Source: Palsa-461 sp963768185 (GTDB lineage Bacteria > Actinomycetota > Acidimicrobiia > Acidimicrobiales > RAAP-2). From it: 64,000 nucleotides of DNA. Under the pieces are notes generated by a model that was not told the origin of the DNA, did no database searches, and saw nothing but the letters and a program-made list of their open reading frames with translations. The translations under genes were made by a program, and so were the position numbers. How positions within the stretch are numbered: the first letter of the stretch is position 1; the number at the start of each line of letters is the position of its first letter. Shown here in pieces: positions 54,529-63,415 of this stretch. The stretch spans positions 1,302,001-1,366,000 of the forward strand of contig CAVYGS010000004.1 in NCBI GenBank assembly GCA_963768185.1, written 5' to 3'.

Positions 54529-55962
54529 GTGGGTCTGAGACAGCTGCGGAACTTCGTGGGCGGCGAATACGTCGAAGCGCTGAGCGGATCGAGCGCACCG
54601 ATCGTCGACCCGAGCACCGGCGAGTCCATCGCAGAGGCGCCGGTATCGGGGGCCGAGGACATCGATCGGGCCCTCAAGGTGGCGCGCGAGGCGTTCGCAT
54701 CGTGGCGCCGGAGCACGCCTTCGGAGCGCGCGCTGGCGCTGCTGCGCACCGCGGACACGATCGAGTCGCGCGCCGAGGAACTGGTGCGGGCCGAGTGCGA
54801 GAACACCGGCAAACCGTTCGGGCTCACCATGTCAGAGGAGATCCCCCCGATGGTCGACCAGGTCCGCTTCTTCGCGGGTGCGGCGCGCCTCTTGGAGGGG
54901 CGCGCGGCGGCCGAGTACATGGCCAGCCACACCTCGTACGTGCGCCGGGAGCCCGTGGGTGTCTGCGCGGCGGTCACGCCGTGGAACTACCCGATGATGA
55001 TGGCGCTCTGGAAGTGGGCGCCCGCGCTCGCCGCGGGCAATGTCATGGTGCTCAAGCCCTCCGACACCACGCCGATCAGCACGCTGCTGCTCGCCGAGAT
55101 GCTGGCCGAGCACTTCCCGCCCGGTGTCTTCAACGTGGTGTGCGGGGACCGCGACACCGGTCGCGCGCTCGTCTCACACCCGATCCCCGACATGGTCTCG
55201 ATCACCGGCAGTGTGCGTGCCGGAATGGAGGTCGCGACCGCGGCAGCCGGAGATTTGAAGCGGGTGCACCTCGAACTCGGCGGCAAGGCGCCGGCGATCG
55301 TGTTCGACGACGTCGAGCTGGCGGGCGCTGCCGAGGGGATCGCGGGCGCGGCGTACTTCAACGCCGGACAGGACTGCACGGCCGCGACGAGGGTCCTGGC
55401 CGGACCGAAGGTCTACTCGGACCTGGTGGACGCGCTCGTCGAACAGGCCGAGGGCACGACGGTCGGGCCCTACGGACAGGACGACGCCGACTATGGGCCG
55501 CTCAACAACGCGAATCAGCTCGACCGTGTGCGGGGGTTCTTAGCGCGTGCCCCGGACCACGCCGAGGTGGCGACCGGCGGGCGCCCGGTCGGCGAGCGCG
55601 GGTACTGCTTCGCACCGACCGTGGTTTCGGGCCTGCACCAGGACGACGAGATGATCCAACAGGAGATCTTCGGGCCGGTGATCACCGTCCAGCGTTTCGA
55701 CGACGAGGCGCAGGCGCTCGAGTGGGCGAACGGCGTGCAGTACGGGCTCGCCTCGAGCGTCTGGACCAAGGATCACGGTCGGGCGATGCGCATGGCGCGC
55801 GACCTCGACTTCGGCTGCGTCTGGATCAACACCCACATCCCGCTCGTCGCCGAGATGCCCCACGGCGGGTTCAAGCACTCCGGGTACGGCAAAGACCTCT
55901 CGGTCTACGGCTTCGAGGACTACACGCGGATCAAGCACGTCATGAGCAACATCGAGGCCTGA
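54529..55962 (+). CDS. Aldehyde dehydrogenase (aminobutyraldehyde/betaine-type)
   Basis: A 477-residue NAD(P)-dependent aldehyde dehydrogenase. VTPWNYPMMMALWKWAPAL and ITGSVRAGMEVA bind the cofactor, the general base Glu is in HLELGGKAPAIVF and the nucleophile Cys in FNAGQDCTAATRV. The QDCTAATR pattern is typical of the gamma-aminobutyraldehyde/betaine aldehyde group. GTG at 54529 (MGLRQLRNFVGGEY) fits the family start; an upstream ATG at 54454 would add 25 unrelated residues. It precedes a permease and alanine dehydrogenase and would oxidise aldehydes from the amine oxidase or aminotransferase. Confidence 0.9.
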   Translation: MGLRQLRNFVGGEYVEALSGSSAPIVDPSTGESIAEAPVSGAEDIDRALKVAREAFASWRRSTPSERALALLRTADTIESRAEELVRAECENTGKPFGLTMSEEIPPMVDQVRFFAGAARLLEGRAAAEYMASHTSYVRREPVGVCAAVTPWNYPMMMALWKWAPALAAGNVMVLKPSDTTPISTLLLAEMLAEHFPPGVFNVVCGDRDTGRALVSHPIPDMVSITGSVRAGMEVATAAAGDLKRVHLELGGKAPAIVFDDVELAGAAEGIAGAAYFNAGQDCTAATRVLAGPKVYSDLVDALVEQAEGTTVGPYGQDDADYGPLNNANQLDRVRGFLARAPDHAEVATGGRPVGERGYCFAPTVVSGLHQDDEMIQQEIFGPVITVQRFDDEAQALEWANGVQYGLASSVWTKDHGRAMRMARDLDFGCVWINTHIPLVAEMPHGGFKHSGYGKDLSVYGFEDYTRIKHVMSNIEA

Positions 55963-56008
55963 GAGGGGCGTGGGTGGGGCGTCGACGCCCAGCCCGGGGG
56001 GAGGGGAT

Positions 56009-57637
56009 GTGACAGCGATCAGCGGATTGATCAGCACGGAGGCGGGGTTGGCCGAACGGGCCGACAAGGGCCTCAAGACCGGCGCGCTCGGGCTCATCTC
56101 AAGCACCGTGGTCGGGGTCGCCTCGACGGCGCCGGCCTACAGCCTGGCGGCCACGCTGGGGTTCGTGGTGGTGCTCATCGGCGTGCGGGCGCCGATCGTC
56201 ACGCTGCTGGCCTTCATCCCGATGCTGCTCATCTCCTTCGCCTACAACGAGCTCAACAAGGCCGACCCCGACTGCGGCACGGTCTTTACCTGGGCGACGC
56301 GGGCGTTCAACCCGAAAGTCGGATTCATGGGTGGCTGGGGGCTCGTGGCGGCCGACGTGCTGGTCATGGCGAGCCTCGCCCAGATCGCCGGGCAGTACAT
56401 CTTCTTGTTGTTCAACACGAAGAGCATCGGGGGCCAGGCGGCCAGCGGTTGGGTCCTGCTGGTCGGCATCGGATGGATTGTCGCGATGACCGCCATCTGT
56501 TATGTGGGCATCGAGGTCTCGGCGAACTTCCAGAAGGCGCTGCTCGGCATCGAGATCACGATGCTGGTCATTCTCTCGGTGGTGGCCCTGATCAAGGTCG
56601 GCAACGGCTCGGCTCCGATCGGGCACCTGTCGCCGAGCTGGTCCTGGTTCAACCCCTTCGGCGGGCACTTCTCTGCCTTCGTCGACGGGCTCACCCTGAT
56701 GCTGTTCATCTACTGGGGCTGGGACACCGCGGTCTCGGTGAACGAGGAGACCGCCGACAAGGCGGTCACTCCGGGGAAGGCCGCGGTCATCTCCACGATC
56801 GTGCTCCTCGCGGTCTACGAGCTGGTGGTGCTGTCGTCTCAGTCCTATGCGGGTCTGGGCAAAACGGGCATCGGCCTCGGCAATCCAGCCCACGAGGGCG
56901 ACGTGCTGTCGGTGCTCGGCCGGTCGGTCTTCGGCAACTCGGGGTTCGGGAGCTTCCTCACGCACCTGCTGCTCCTGATGGTGCTGAGCTCGGCCGCCGC
57001 CTCGACCCAGACCACGATCCTGCCCACCGCCCGGACCACGCTGTCGATGGCCGTGTACAAGTCCATCCCTTCGGCGTTCGCCAAGATCCACAAGCGCTTC
57101 TTGACTCCGACGATCTCGACCGTGGTCATGGGTCTCGTGTCGATCGCCTTCTACGTGGTCATGAACTACACGTCGAAGGGTCTTGTGATCGTCGACTCTG
57201 TGACCGCGCTCGGTGTGCTGATCGCCTTCTACTACGGCCTCACCGGCCTGTCGTGCTTCTGGTACTACCGAAAGAACCTTCGTCAGAACACCCGCGACCT
57301 GTTCATGCAGGGCATCTTGCCGTTGCTCGGCTGGGCGATCATGTGGGCGATCGGCGGCTACAGCCTCGACCAGGACTGGGGCACCGGCAGCAGCGACACC
57401 TCGTGGACCGTGCCGGGCGTCCACTGGCACATCGGTGGCGCCTTCCTCCTCGCGGCGGGGTCGATGGTGCTTGGGGTCGTGTGCCTCTACATCTACCGGG
57501 CGGTGAACCCACCCTTCTTCCGGGGCGAGGTATTGAATAGGAACACAATGACGCTCGTCCCCGAGGACGTGGGTACCCCGGTCGGCCTCTTCGGCGTCGA
57601 CCCCGCGGGCGCCCACGAAGATCCGGCACCCCGATGA
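56009..57637 (+). CDS. APC-family amino acid/amine permease
   Basis: A 542-residue transporter with about 12-14 helices. It begins with the APC pattern LKTGALGLISSTVVGVASTAPAYSLAATLG (residues about 21-50) and holds ADPDCGTVFTWATRAF on the first inner loop; VNEETADKAVTPGKA is another recognisable loop. Substrate is most likely the amine or amino acid degraded by the neighbouring enzymes. GTG at 56009 lies after GGGGGAGGGG. Its stop overlaps the alanine dehydrogenase ATG in an ATGA. Confidence 0.9.
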   Translation: MTAISGLISTEAGLAERADKGLKTGALGLISSTVVGVASTAPAYSLAATLGFVVVLIGVRAPIVTLLAFIPMLLISFAYNELNKADPDCGTVFTWATRAFNPKVGFMGGWGLVAADVLVMASLAQIAGQYIFLLFNTKSIGGQAASGWVLLVGIGWIVAMTAICYVGIEVSANFQKALLGIEITMLVILSVVALIKVGNGSAPIGHLSPSWSWFNPFGGHFSAFVDGLTLMLFIYWGWDTAVSVNEETADKAVTPGKAAVISTIVLLAVYELVVLSSQSYAGLGKTGIGLGNPAHEGDVLSVLGRSVFGNSGFGSFLTHLLLLMVLSSAAASTQTTILPTARTTLSMAVYKSIPSAFAKIHKRFLTPTISTVVMGLVSIAFYVVMNYTSKGLVIVDSVTALGVLIAFYYGLTGLSCFWYYRKNLRQNTRDLFMQGILPLLGWAIMWAIGGYSLDQDWGTGSSDTSWTVPGVHWHIGGAFLLAAGSMVLGVVCLYIYRAVNPPFFRGEVLNRNTMTLVPEDVGTPVGLFGVDPAGAHEDPAPR

Positions 57638-58752
57638 TCATCGGTGTTCCGAAGGAGCGCTTGGTCGACGAATACCGAGTCGCCACGACGCCAGCCGGAG
57701 TCCGGGAGCTGACCGCCGCCGGCCACACCGTGTACGTGGAGCAGGGGGCCGGGACCGGTTGCTCGATCCGCGACGAGGAGTTCGTCCGGACCGGCGCGAA
57801 GATCCTGGGCGACCCCGACGAAGTGTGGGGTTCCTCGGAGCTGATCTTGAAGGTCAAGCAGCCGATCGAGGAGGAGTACGGGCGCCTCAAGCTCCGCAAC
57901 GACCAGGTGCTGTTCACCTATCTCCACCTCGCGGCGGACCGGGAATGCACCGACGCGCTGGTGGCCGCCGGCAATACCGCCATCGCGTACGAGACGGTCC
58001 AGCTGCCCGACGGCTCGTTGCCGCTGCTCATCCCGATGAGCGAGGTCGCGGGTCGCATGGCGCCGATCGTGGGTGCCAACCTTCTGATGCGCCCGGCTGG
58101 GGGGAGCGGGGTCCTCGTGTGCGGGGTCCCCGGGGTTCGCTCCGCCAAGGTCGTGATCCTGGGAGCCGGAATCTCGGGGATGGCCGCGGCAACGCTCGCA
58201 GTCGGTTTGCACTGCGAGGTCTACGTGCTCGACCGGGACCTCTCGAAACTCCGCGCCGTTGACCACCACTTCCGTGGAGCGCTGGAGACGATCGCGTCGA
58301 GTGCGCACGCGATCGAGGAGACCTGCGTCGACGCCGACATCGTCATCGGGGCCGTCCTCGTCGTGGGGGCCAGGGCGCCCAAGCTCGTTTCCGACGAGCT
58401 GGTCGCTTCGATGAACCCCGGCTCGGTGCTCGTCGACATCGCGGTCGACCAGGGCGGGTGCTTCGAGTCCTCGCACCCCACCACGCACTCGCACCCCACC
58501 TTCGAGGTGCACGGCACGATCTTCTACTGCGTGGCCAACATGCCCGGCGCGGTGCCGCACAGCTCGACCTACGCCCTGACCAACGCCACGCTCCCGTACG
58601 CGCTCGAGCTCGCGCGGCACGGATGGCGCGCCGCGGTACGGTCCGACCCCGCGCTTGCCAAAGGCGTCAACGTCGTCGACGGCAAGGTCACGTACGCCCC
58701 CGTCGCCGAGGCCCACGAGATGGCTTACACGGAGCTCGGTTCGCTGCTCTGA
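57634..58752 (+). CDS. ald: Alanine dehydrogenase
   Basis: A 372-residue NAD-dependent alanine dehydrogenase, converting alanine to pyruvate and ammonia and back. MIIGVPKERLVDEYRVATTP is the canonical start; the substrate-binding Lys is in ILKVKQP, the catalytic His in TYLHLAAD, the dinucleotide loop is VVILGAGISGMAAATLAVGL, and the catalytic Asp and late helix are in VLVDIAVDQGGCFE. In this operon it would clear alanine formed by the omega-aminotransferase using pyruvate. Coupled to the permease by ATGA. Confidence 0.95.
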   Translation: MIIGVPKERLVDEYRVATTPAGVRELTAAGHTVYVEQGAGTGCSIRDEEFVRTGAKILGDPDEVWGSSELILKVKQPIEEEYGRLKLRNDQVLFTYLHLAADRECTDALVAAGNTAIAYETVQLPDGSLPLLIPMSEVAGRMAPIVGANLLMRPAGGSGVLVCGVPGVRSAKVVILGAGISGMAAATLAVGLHCEVYVLDRDLSKLRAVDHHFRGALETIASSAHAIEETCVDADIVIGAVLVVGARAPKLVSDELVASMNPGSVLVDIAVDQGGCFESSHPTTHSHPTFEVHGTIFYCVANMPGAVPHSSTYALTNATLPYALELARHGWRAAVRSDPALAKGVNVVDGKVTYAPVAEAHEMAYTELGSLL

Positions 58753-58820
58753 TTCGCCGCCGGCCACCCGCTGGCGGGCTGTCGAGATCCAGCGGTTGAC
58801 GCTCGGCCTATCGCGCTGGC

Positions 58821-59336
58821 TCAGTAATCGAAATCGAGACTGTGCAATCGGGCACCTTGGAGCCAATCGTGGCGCCGTTCGGTCAGGTCCAAGGTGAGGT
58901 CGACGTGTCCGCCAAGGGTCCGAAAACCAGCCTCGTGGAACCGGCGGATTGCACTGACATTCCGGGCCACCGGTCGGATAGCGAGGTACTCGTACCCGCG
59001 CGCCTCGGCTTCCCGAATGACTCGATCGATCAGCTGTCGCCCCACTCCCTCGCTGCGCAACCCCTCGGTGACCACCACCGGCTCCACCTCCGCGCTCGTA
59101 CCTCGATCCAAGAGGCCGGTCAGGCCGACCACAGCCCCTTGTGTCTCAGCGACCCACGATCCGACCCGCTCCGGGGCTGCCAGATAGGGATCGATGCCAG
59201 AGCCGGGATCGTCTCCACCGATGGAGGGGTCCCCGTAGATTCGCCGGTGGTGCTCGGTCAGCTCGGCCCACAGCAACCTGCATGCGGGGTAGTCGCTGTT
59301 GTCGTAGTTACGCACGAGAACGTGGCTATCGGGCAT
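58821..59336 (-). CDS. GNAT-family N-acetyltransferase
   Basis: A 171-residue GNAT acetyltransferase: PVVVTEGLRSEGVGRQLIDR gives strand 4 and the Q/R-x-x-G-x-G/A loop (RSEGVG), and VARNVSAIRRFHEAGFRTLG the final helix with the conserved Asn and aromatic. The acceptor is unknown. ATG at 59336 is chosen over longer frames; it is divergent from the P450 gene. Confidence 0.87.
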   Translation of the reverse strand: MPDSHVLVRNYDNSDYPACRLLWAELTEHHRRIYGDPSIGGDDPGSGIDPYLAAPERVGSWVAETQGAVVGLTGLLDRGTSAEVEPVVVTEGLRSEGVGRQLIDRVIREAEARGYEYLAIRPVARNVSAIRRFHEAGFRTLGGHVDLTLDLTERRHDWLQGARLHSLDFDY

Positions 59337-59453
59337 GCACCTGCCTCCTGCTCTTGTCATAATCGGTTGCGACGAGTGGCCGGCTGCCGCCGGCTCGACC
59401 TTCAGGTGATCGCCGGGTCGCATCATTCGAACGTCGCGTTGAAAAGGGGGGCC

Positions 59454-60641
59454 ATGGAGTACAACCCGTTCGCTCGCGAGACGCAGATGAACCCGTACCC
59501 GGTGTATCGCTGGCTACGCGATGAGGCCCCCGTCTATCACAACTCCGAGATCGGGTTCTATGCCCTATCTCGTTTCGAAGACGTGCTCCAGGCGCACAAG
59601 GACGCCGAAACGTTCATCTCTCGTTACGGACCCACGATCGAGCGGATGGAGCAGGGTACGGCCGACGTACTCATCGCACAGGATGCTCCGGAGCACACGT
59701 GGCAACGCAAACTGGTCTCACGCCTCTTCACCCCTCGAGCGATCAGCGACCTCGAACCAAAGGTGCGGGCGATCGCGGTTGCCGTGCTTGACGAAGCCCG
59801 CGAACACGGCGAGCTGGACGCCGTGATCGACTTCTCCGGTTACCTCCCGATGATGGTCATCGCCGAGATGCTTGGACTCCCCCAAGAGGCGCGCGGTGAC
59901 CTCCGCAGGTTGTCGGACCGAATGCTCGACCGAAGCGACACCGACGAGACCGGCGAAATCACCGAGGGGGCAACGGTCGCCATTCGCGAGGCGCACGAGA
60001 TTCTCGGCCAGATCGTCGAGGAGAAGGCAAAAAGACCAAGTGACGACATCGCCTCCCTGTTGCTCACGGCTACCGTCCCGGACGGAGATGGCGTCGAGCG
60101 CCGTTTAACACGACAGCAGGTTGTCTTCCGTCTGATGGAGCTCGTCGCCGCGGGGCACGAGACGACGGCGAAACTGGTTGCAAACGGGATCGTCGCACTG
60201 ACGTGGTACCGGGATCAGCGGGCTGAGCTCATCGCCGACCCGTCGCTCATCCCGCAGGCGGTCGAAGAGATGCTCCGCTGGGACCCACCGTCGCATTACC
60301 AGGGCCGCTGGGTCGAGCGGGACGTGACCCTTCACGGAACGACCATCCCTGCGGAGTCCCGTGTCATCCTCATTACCGGAGCCGCCAACCACGACGACCG
60401 TGTGTTCGAGGACCCCGAGCTCTTCGACATCCACCGCAAGATCGAGCGCCACGTTGCGTTCGGGTTCGGCATCCACCTGTGCATCGGTGCGGCGCTCGCC
60501 CGACTCGAGTCGCGCATCGCATTCGAGGAGTTGCTGGGGCGATACCCGAACTACGAACTGACCCAGCCGATAAGGCGGGCGTACTCGAGCAATGTCCGCG
60601 GCCTCTCGAATCTCCCGATCGTGCTCGAACCGGCCGCCTGA
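59454..60641 (+). CDS. Cytochrome P450
   Basis: A 395-residue soluble bacterial P450. I-helix oxygen-activation motif LVAAGHETTAKL, K-helix ExxR in VEEMLRWDPPS, and the haem ligand loop HVAFGFGIHLCIGAALAR with the axial Cys are all present. The length and the MEYNPFARETQMNPYPVYRW start are typical of CYP107/CYP105-like class I P450s. No ferredoxin or ferredoxin reductase is adjacent. ATG at 59454 is used; GGGGGG lies directly upstream. Substrate unknown. Confidence 0.93.
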   Translation: MEYNPFARETQMNPYPVYRWLRDEAPVYHNSEIGFYALSRFEDVLQAHKDAETFISRYGPTIERMEQGTADVLIAQDAPEHTWQRKLVSRLFTPRAISDLEPKVRAIAVAVLDEAREHGELDAVIDFSGYLPMMVIAEMLGLPQEARGDLRRLSDRMLDRSDTDETGEITEGATVAIREAHEILGQIVEEKAKRPSDDIASLLLTATVPDGDGVERRLTRQQVVFRLMELVAAGHETTAKLVANGIVALTWYRDQRAELIADPSLIPQAVEEMLRWDPPSHYQGRWVERDVTLHGTTIPAESRVILITGAANHDDRVFEDPELFDIHRKIERHVAFGFGIHLCIGAALARLESRIAFEELLGRYPNYELTQPIRRAYSSNVRGLSNLPIVLEPAA

Positions 60642-61020
60642 CCGGGCACCGGCACGACGAAACGGGACGGCTTGTGCGCACGCCCTGACGCTGGCGTCGG
60701 ACTCACAAGGCCCAGCCCGAGCGCGGCTCCACATGAGAACCGGTCGGCGTGGTGCGCACCTTCACCGCGGGCAGTGAGGGCACGGCCACGAGAGGCATGA
60801 GATGTGACTGATCGATCCAACGGTCCACTGATCCTTGGCGTCGACCGGGGTGCATCGGGAGCCATATGCTCGCTCCGATCTCGATGCTCCCTTGCTGCCG
60901 GGCCCGGGTCGTCGACTCGATCGACGACACCCGACGACATGCCTGGGCGTACGGTGTCAACGAGCTAAATGCGCTCCCGCTCCCCTCGCAGACGGGGGGC
61001 AGCGTGGGACGGACAAGGGG
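60642..61020. other. Gene-free stretch upstream of the molybdenum hydroxylase operon
   Basis: No convincing gene is seen in these 379 bases; the open frames there lack recognisable family sequence. The stretch contains an 8-bp inverted repeat (60908-60928) and presumably the promoter of the molybdopterin-subunit gene. Confidence 0.55.
60908..60928. promoter_or_regulatory. Inverted repeat, candidate operator
   Basis: GTCGTCGA-CTCGA-TCGACGAC is a perfect 8-bp inverted repeat 93 bases before the molybdopterin-subunit gene. The symmetry is right for a dimeric repressor such as TetR or GntR, but no regulator gene is adjacent in the window. Confidence 0.4.
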
Positions 61021-63415
61021 ATGAGCATGGTCGACCAGTTGGCCCCGATCGGGGCGCGTTCGATCGGGGCGCGCGTGCTGCGCTCGGAGGACCCGCGCAT
61101 CCTGACGGGTCGGGGTCACTACGTCGACGACGTCGTCCTGCCGGGGATGCTGCACGCGGCATTCCTGCGTAGCTACGTACCCCATGGCCGGCTCCGTTCT
61201 GTGGACGTCGAGGAGGCCCGGCAGCTCGACGGGGTGGTGGCGGTCTACACGGGCGAGGACATGGTTCGGCTGACGCAGCCGGCGGTGGCCGGATCGGCCA
61301 TCGGCATCAACATGATGCCGGGCCTTCGGTCGCCGTCCTTCTATGCGCTGGCCACCGACAAGGTCCGCTACGTGGGTGACCCGATCGCCTTGGTGATCGC
61401 CGAGGACCGGTACATCGCCGAGGACGCCCTCGAGCTCATCGTCGAGGACATCGAGACGCTCGCGCCCATCGTGACCTACGAGGACGCTCTCGACCCTTCC
61501 AAGCCCCGGGTGTGGGACGAATTCGACGACAACGTGGCGCTCACCGGCGAGATGGCGGTCGGGGACCTCGACGGCGCCTTCGCCAAGGCGGACCGGGTGG
61601 TCCGAGCGACCGTGTTCGTTCACCGTCACCAACCGGTTCCGATGGAGTGCCGTGGCCTGGTGGCGTCCTGGGACGCTGACAACGAGCACTTGACGATCCA
61701 CTCCTCGACGCAGTCTCCGCACATGCTCCGACTCTTGCTGCCGCCCCAAATCGGCGTGCCGATGGAGAAGATCCGTGTCTTGGCCGCCGACGTCGGCGGA
61801 GGGTTCGGCCTGAAGAACGGTGTTTCCAGGGAGGAGGTGGCGGTGGCCGCGGCCTCGATCGACCTGGGTCGGCCGGTCAAGTGGATCGAGGACCGTCTCG
61901 AGCATCTCGCCACCGGGGGTCAGGCCCGCGAGGAGATGGCCGACCTCGAGGCCGCCGTCACGGCCGACGGGGTCCTCCTCGGTGTCCGCATGGAGGTGAA
62001 GCTCAATGCGGGCGCGTATCCTGGCGACCCCTTCCCCGGTGCGATGTTCGTCGGGTCAATCGGTGGTGGCTTCCAAGGCCCGACCCGCATCGAGGGGCTC
62101 TCGGCCACCAATCGGGCGGTGTTCAGCAACAAGGCCACCTATGTCTCCTATCGGGGACCCTGGGCGACGGCGGACTTCATGCGCGAGCGACTGCTCGACA
62201 TCGTGGCCCGCGAGCTCGACATCGACCCTCTGGAGGTGCGGCGGCGCAACTACGTCGAGCGCGGTCAACCGCCGCTGGCGATGCTGACCGGCCAACCGTT
62301 CGAGTCGGCGACCACCAAAGAGCAGGTCGAGCAGGCGGCCAAGATCGTCGACTGGGAGGGTTTCCGCCAGCGCCAGGCCGAGCTACGGGCCGAGGGTCGC
62401 TACGTCGGCATCGGCATGGCGTCTTATCTCGAGGCGGCACCGGGCCCCAAGATTCCCGGGGCCGTCGACCAGGCGGCGAGCATCCTCGGCAACGAGGTGA
62501 CCCACGTGTCGGTCGACCAAGACGGAACGATCGTCGTCGTGACCCGCCAGCAGCCTCACGGTCAGGGTCACGAGACGACGCTTGCCCAGGTGGCCTCCGA
62601 CGTTCTCGGCGTCCGGTTCGAGGACGTCCGGGTGGTCTTCGGTGACACCGATGTCACGCCGTTCGCCTTGGTGGGCACCGGTGGCAGCCGAGCGGCCACC
62701 ATGGCCAACGGGGCGGTCCTGCACGGTTCCCGGCTGCTCCGCGAGAAGATCCTCTCGCTTGCGTCCGAGCTGCTCGAGGCGAACCCCGCTGACCTCGAGA
62801 TCAGCCAGGGGGTGGTGAGCGTCCGGGGGACGCCGGAGGCGAAGCTGAGCCTGCGCGGACCTCGCGAGGACGGTCGCCGAGGAGCCGGGCCGGCTCCCCG
62901 AGGGAATCGACACCGAACTGACCGTTACCTACACCTTCGACGGCGGGAGCAGCGGGTGGTCGGGGGGCACGCACTGCTGCCTGCTCGAGGTCGACGTCGA
63001 GACGGGTCTGGTCCACATCGACCGGTACGTGGTGGTCGAGGACTGCGGCGTCCCGGTCAACCCGGCCATCGTCGAAGGACAAGTCCGTGGTGGCGTCACC
63101 CAGGGCATCGGTGCCGTGCTGTTCGAGCACTCCGCCTACGGCGAGGACGGGCAGTTCCTCGCAGCGACGTTCATGGACTACTTGATGCCGACGACCACGG
63201 TGGTGCCGAACTTCGAGATCCACCACGTCGAGACCGTAAAGACCGACCCTGACGTGAACTTCCGGGGGGTGGGCGAGGGCGGGATGATCGTCGCTCCGGC
63301 CTGCATCACCAACGCCATCGAGGACGCGCTCGCTCCCCTCGGGGTCAAGGTGCGCGAGCAGCACCTGCCTCCGGCGAGACTGCTTGAGCTGATCGGAACG
63401 GTGCGCCCTCGATGA
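61021..63415 (+). CDS. Xanthine dehydrogenase-family molybdopterin-binding subunit, frameshifted
   Basis: The large (molybdenum cofactor) subunit of a CoxL/CutL-like hydroxylase, about 798 residues. RILTGRGHYVDDV opens the protein; VGGGFGLKNG, SVDQDGTIVVVTRQQPHGQG and FRGVGEGGMIVAPA (with the catalytic Glu) bind cofactor. The loop that reads AYRCSFR in form I CO dehydrogenase is SYRGPWA here, so this is not a form I CO dehydrogenase; its substrate is unknown. A surplus base near 62854 breaks the frame between AKLSL and ADLARTVAEEPGRL. ATG at 61021 follows AAGGGG. It overlaps the FAD-subunit gene by ATGA. Confidence 0.87.

Noticed and set aside
60703..61905. A 400-codon minus-strand frame crossing the start of the molybdopterin-subunit gene
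   Set aside because: Two-thirds of it is antisense to a clear gene, and the remaining part shows no recognisable domain.
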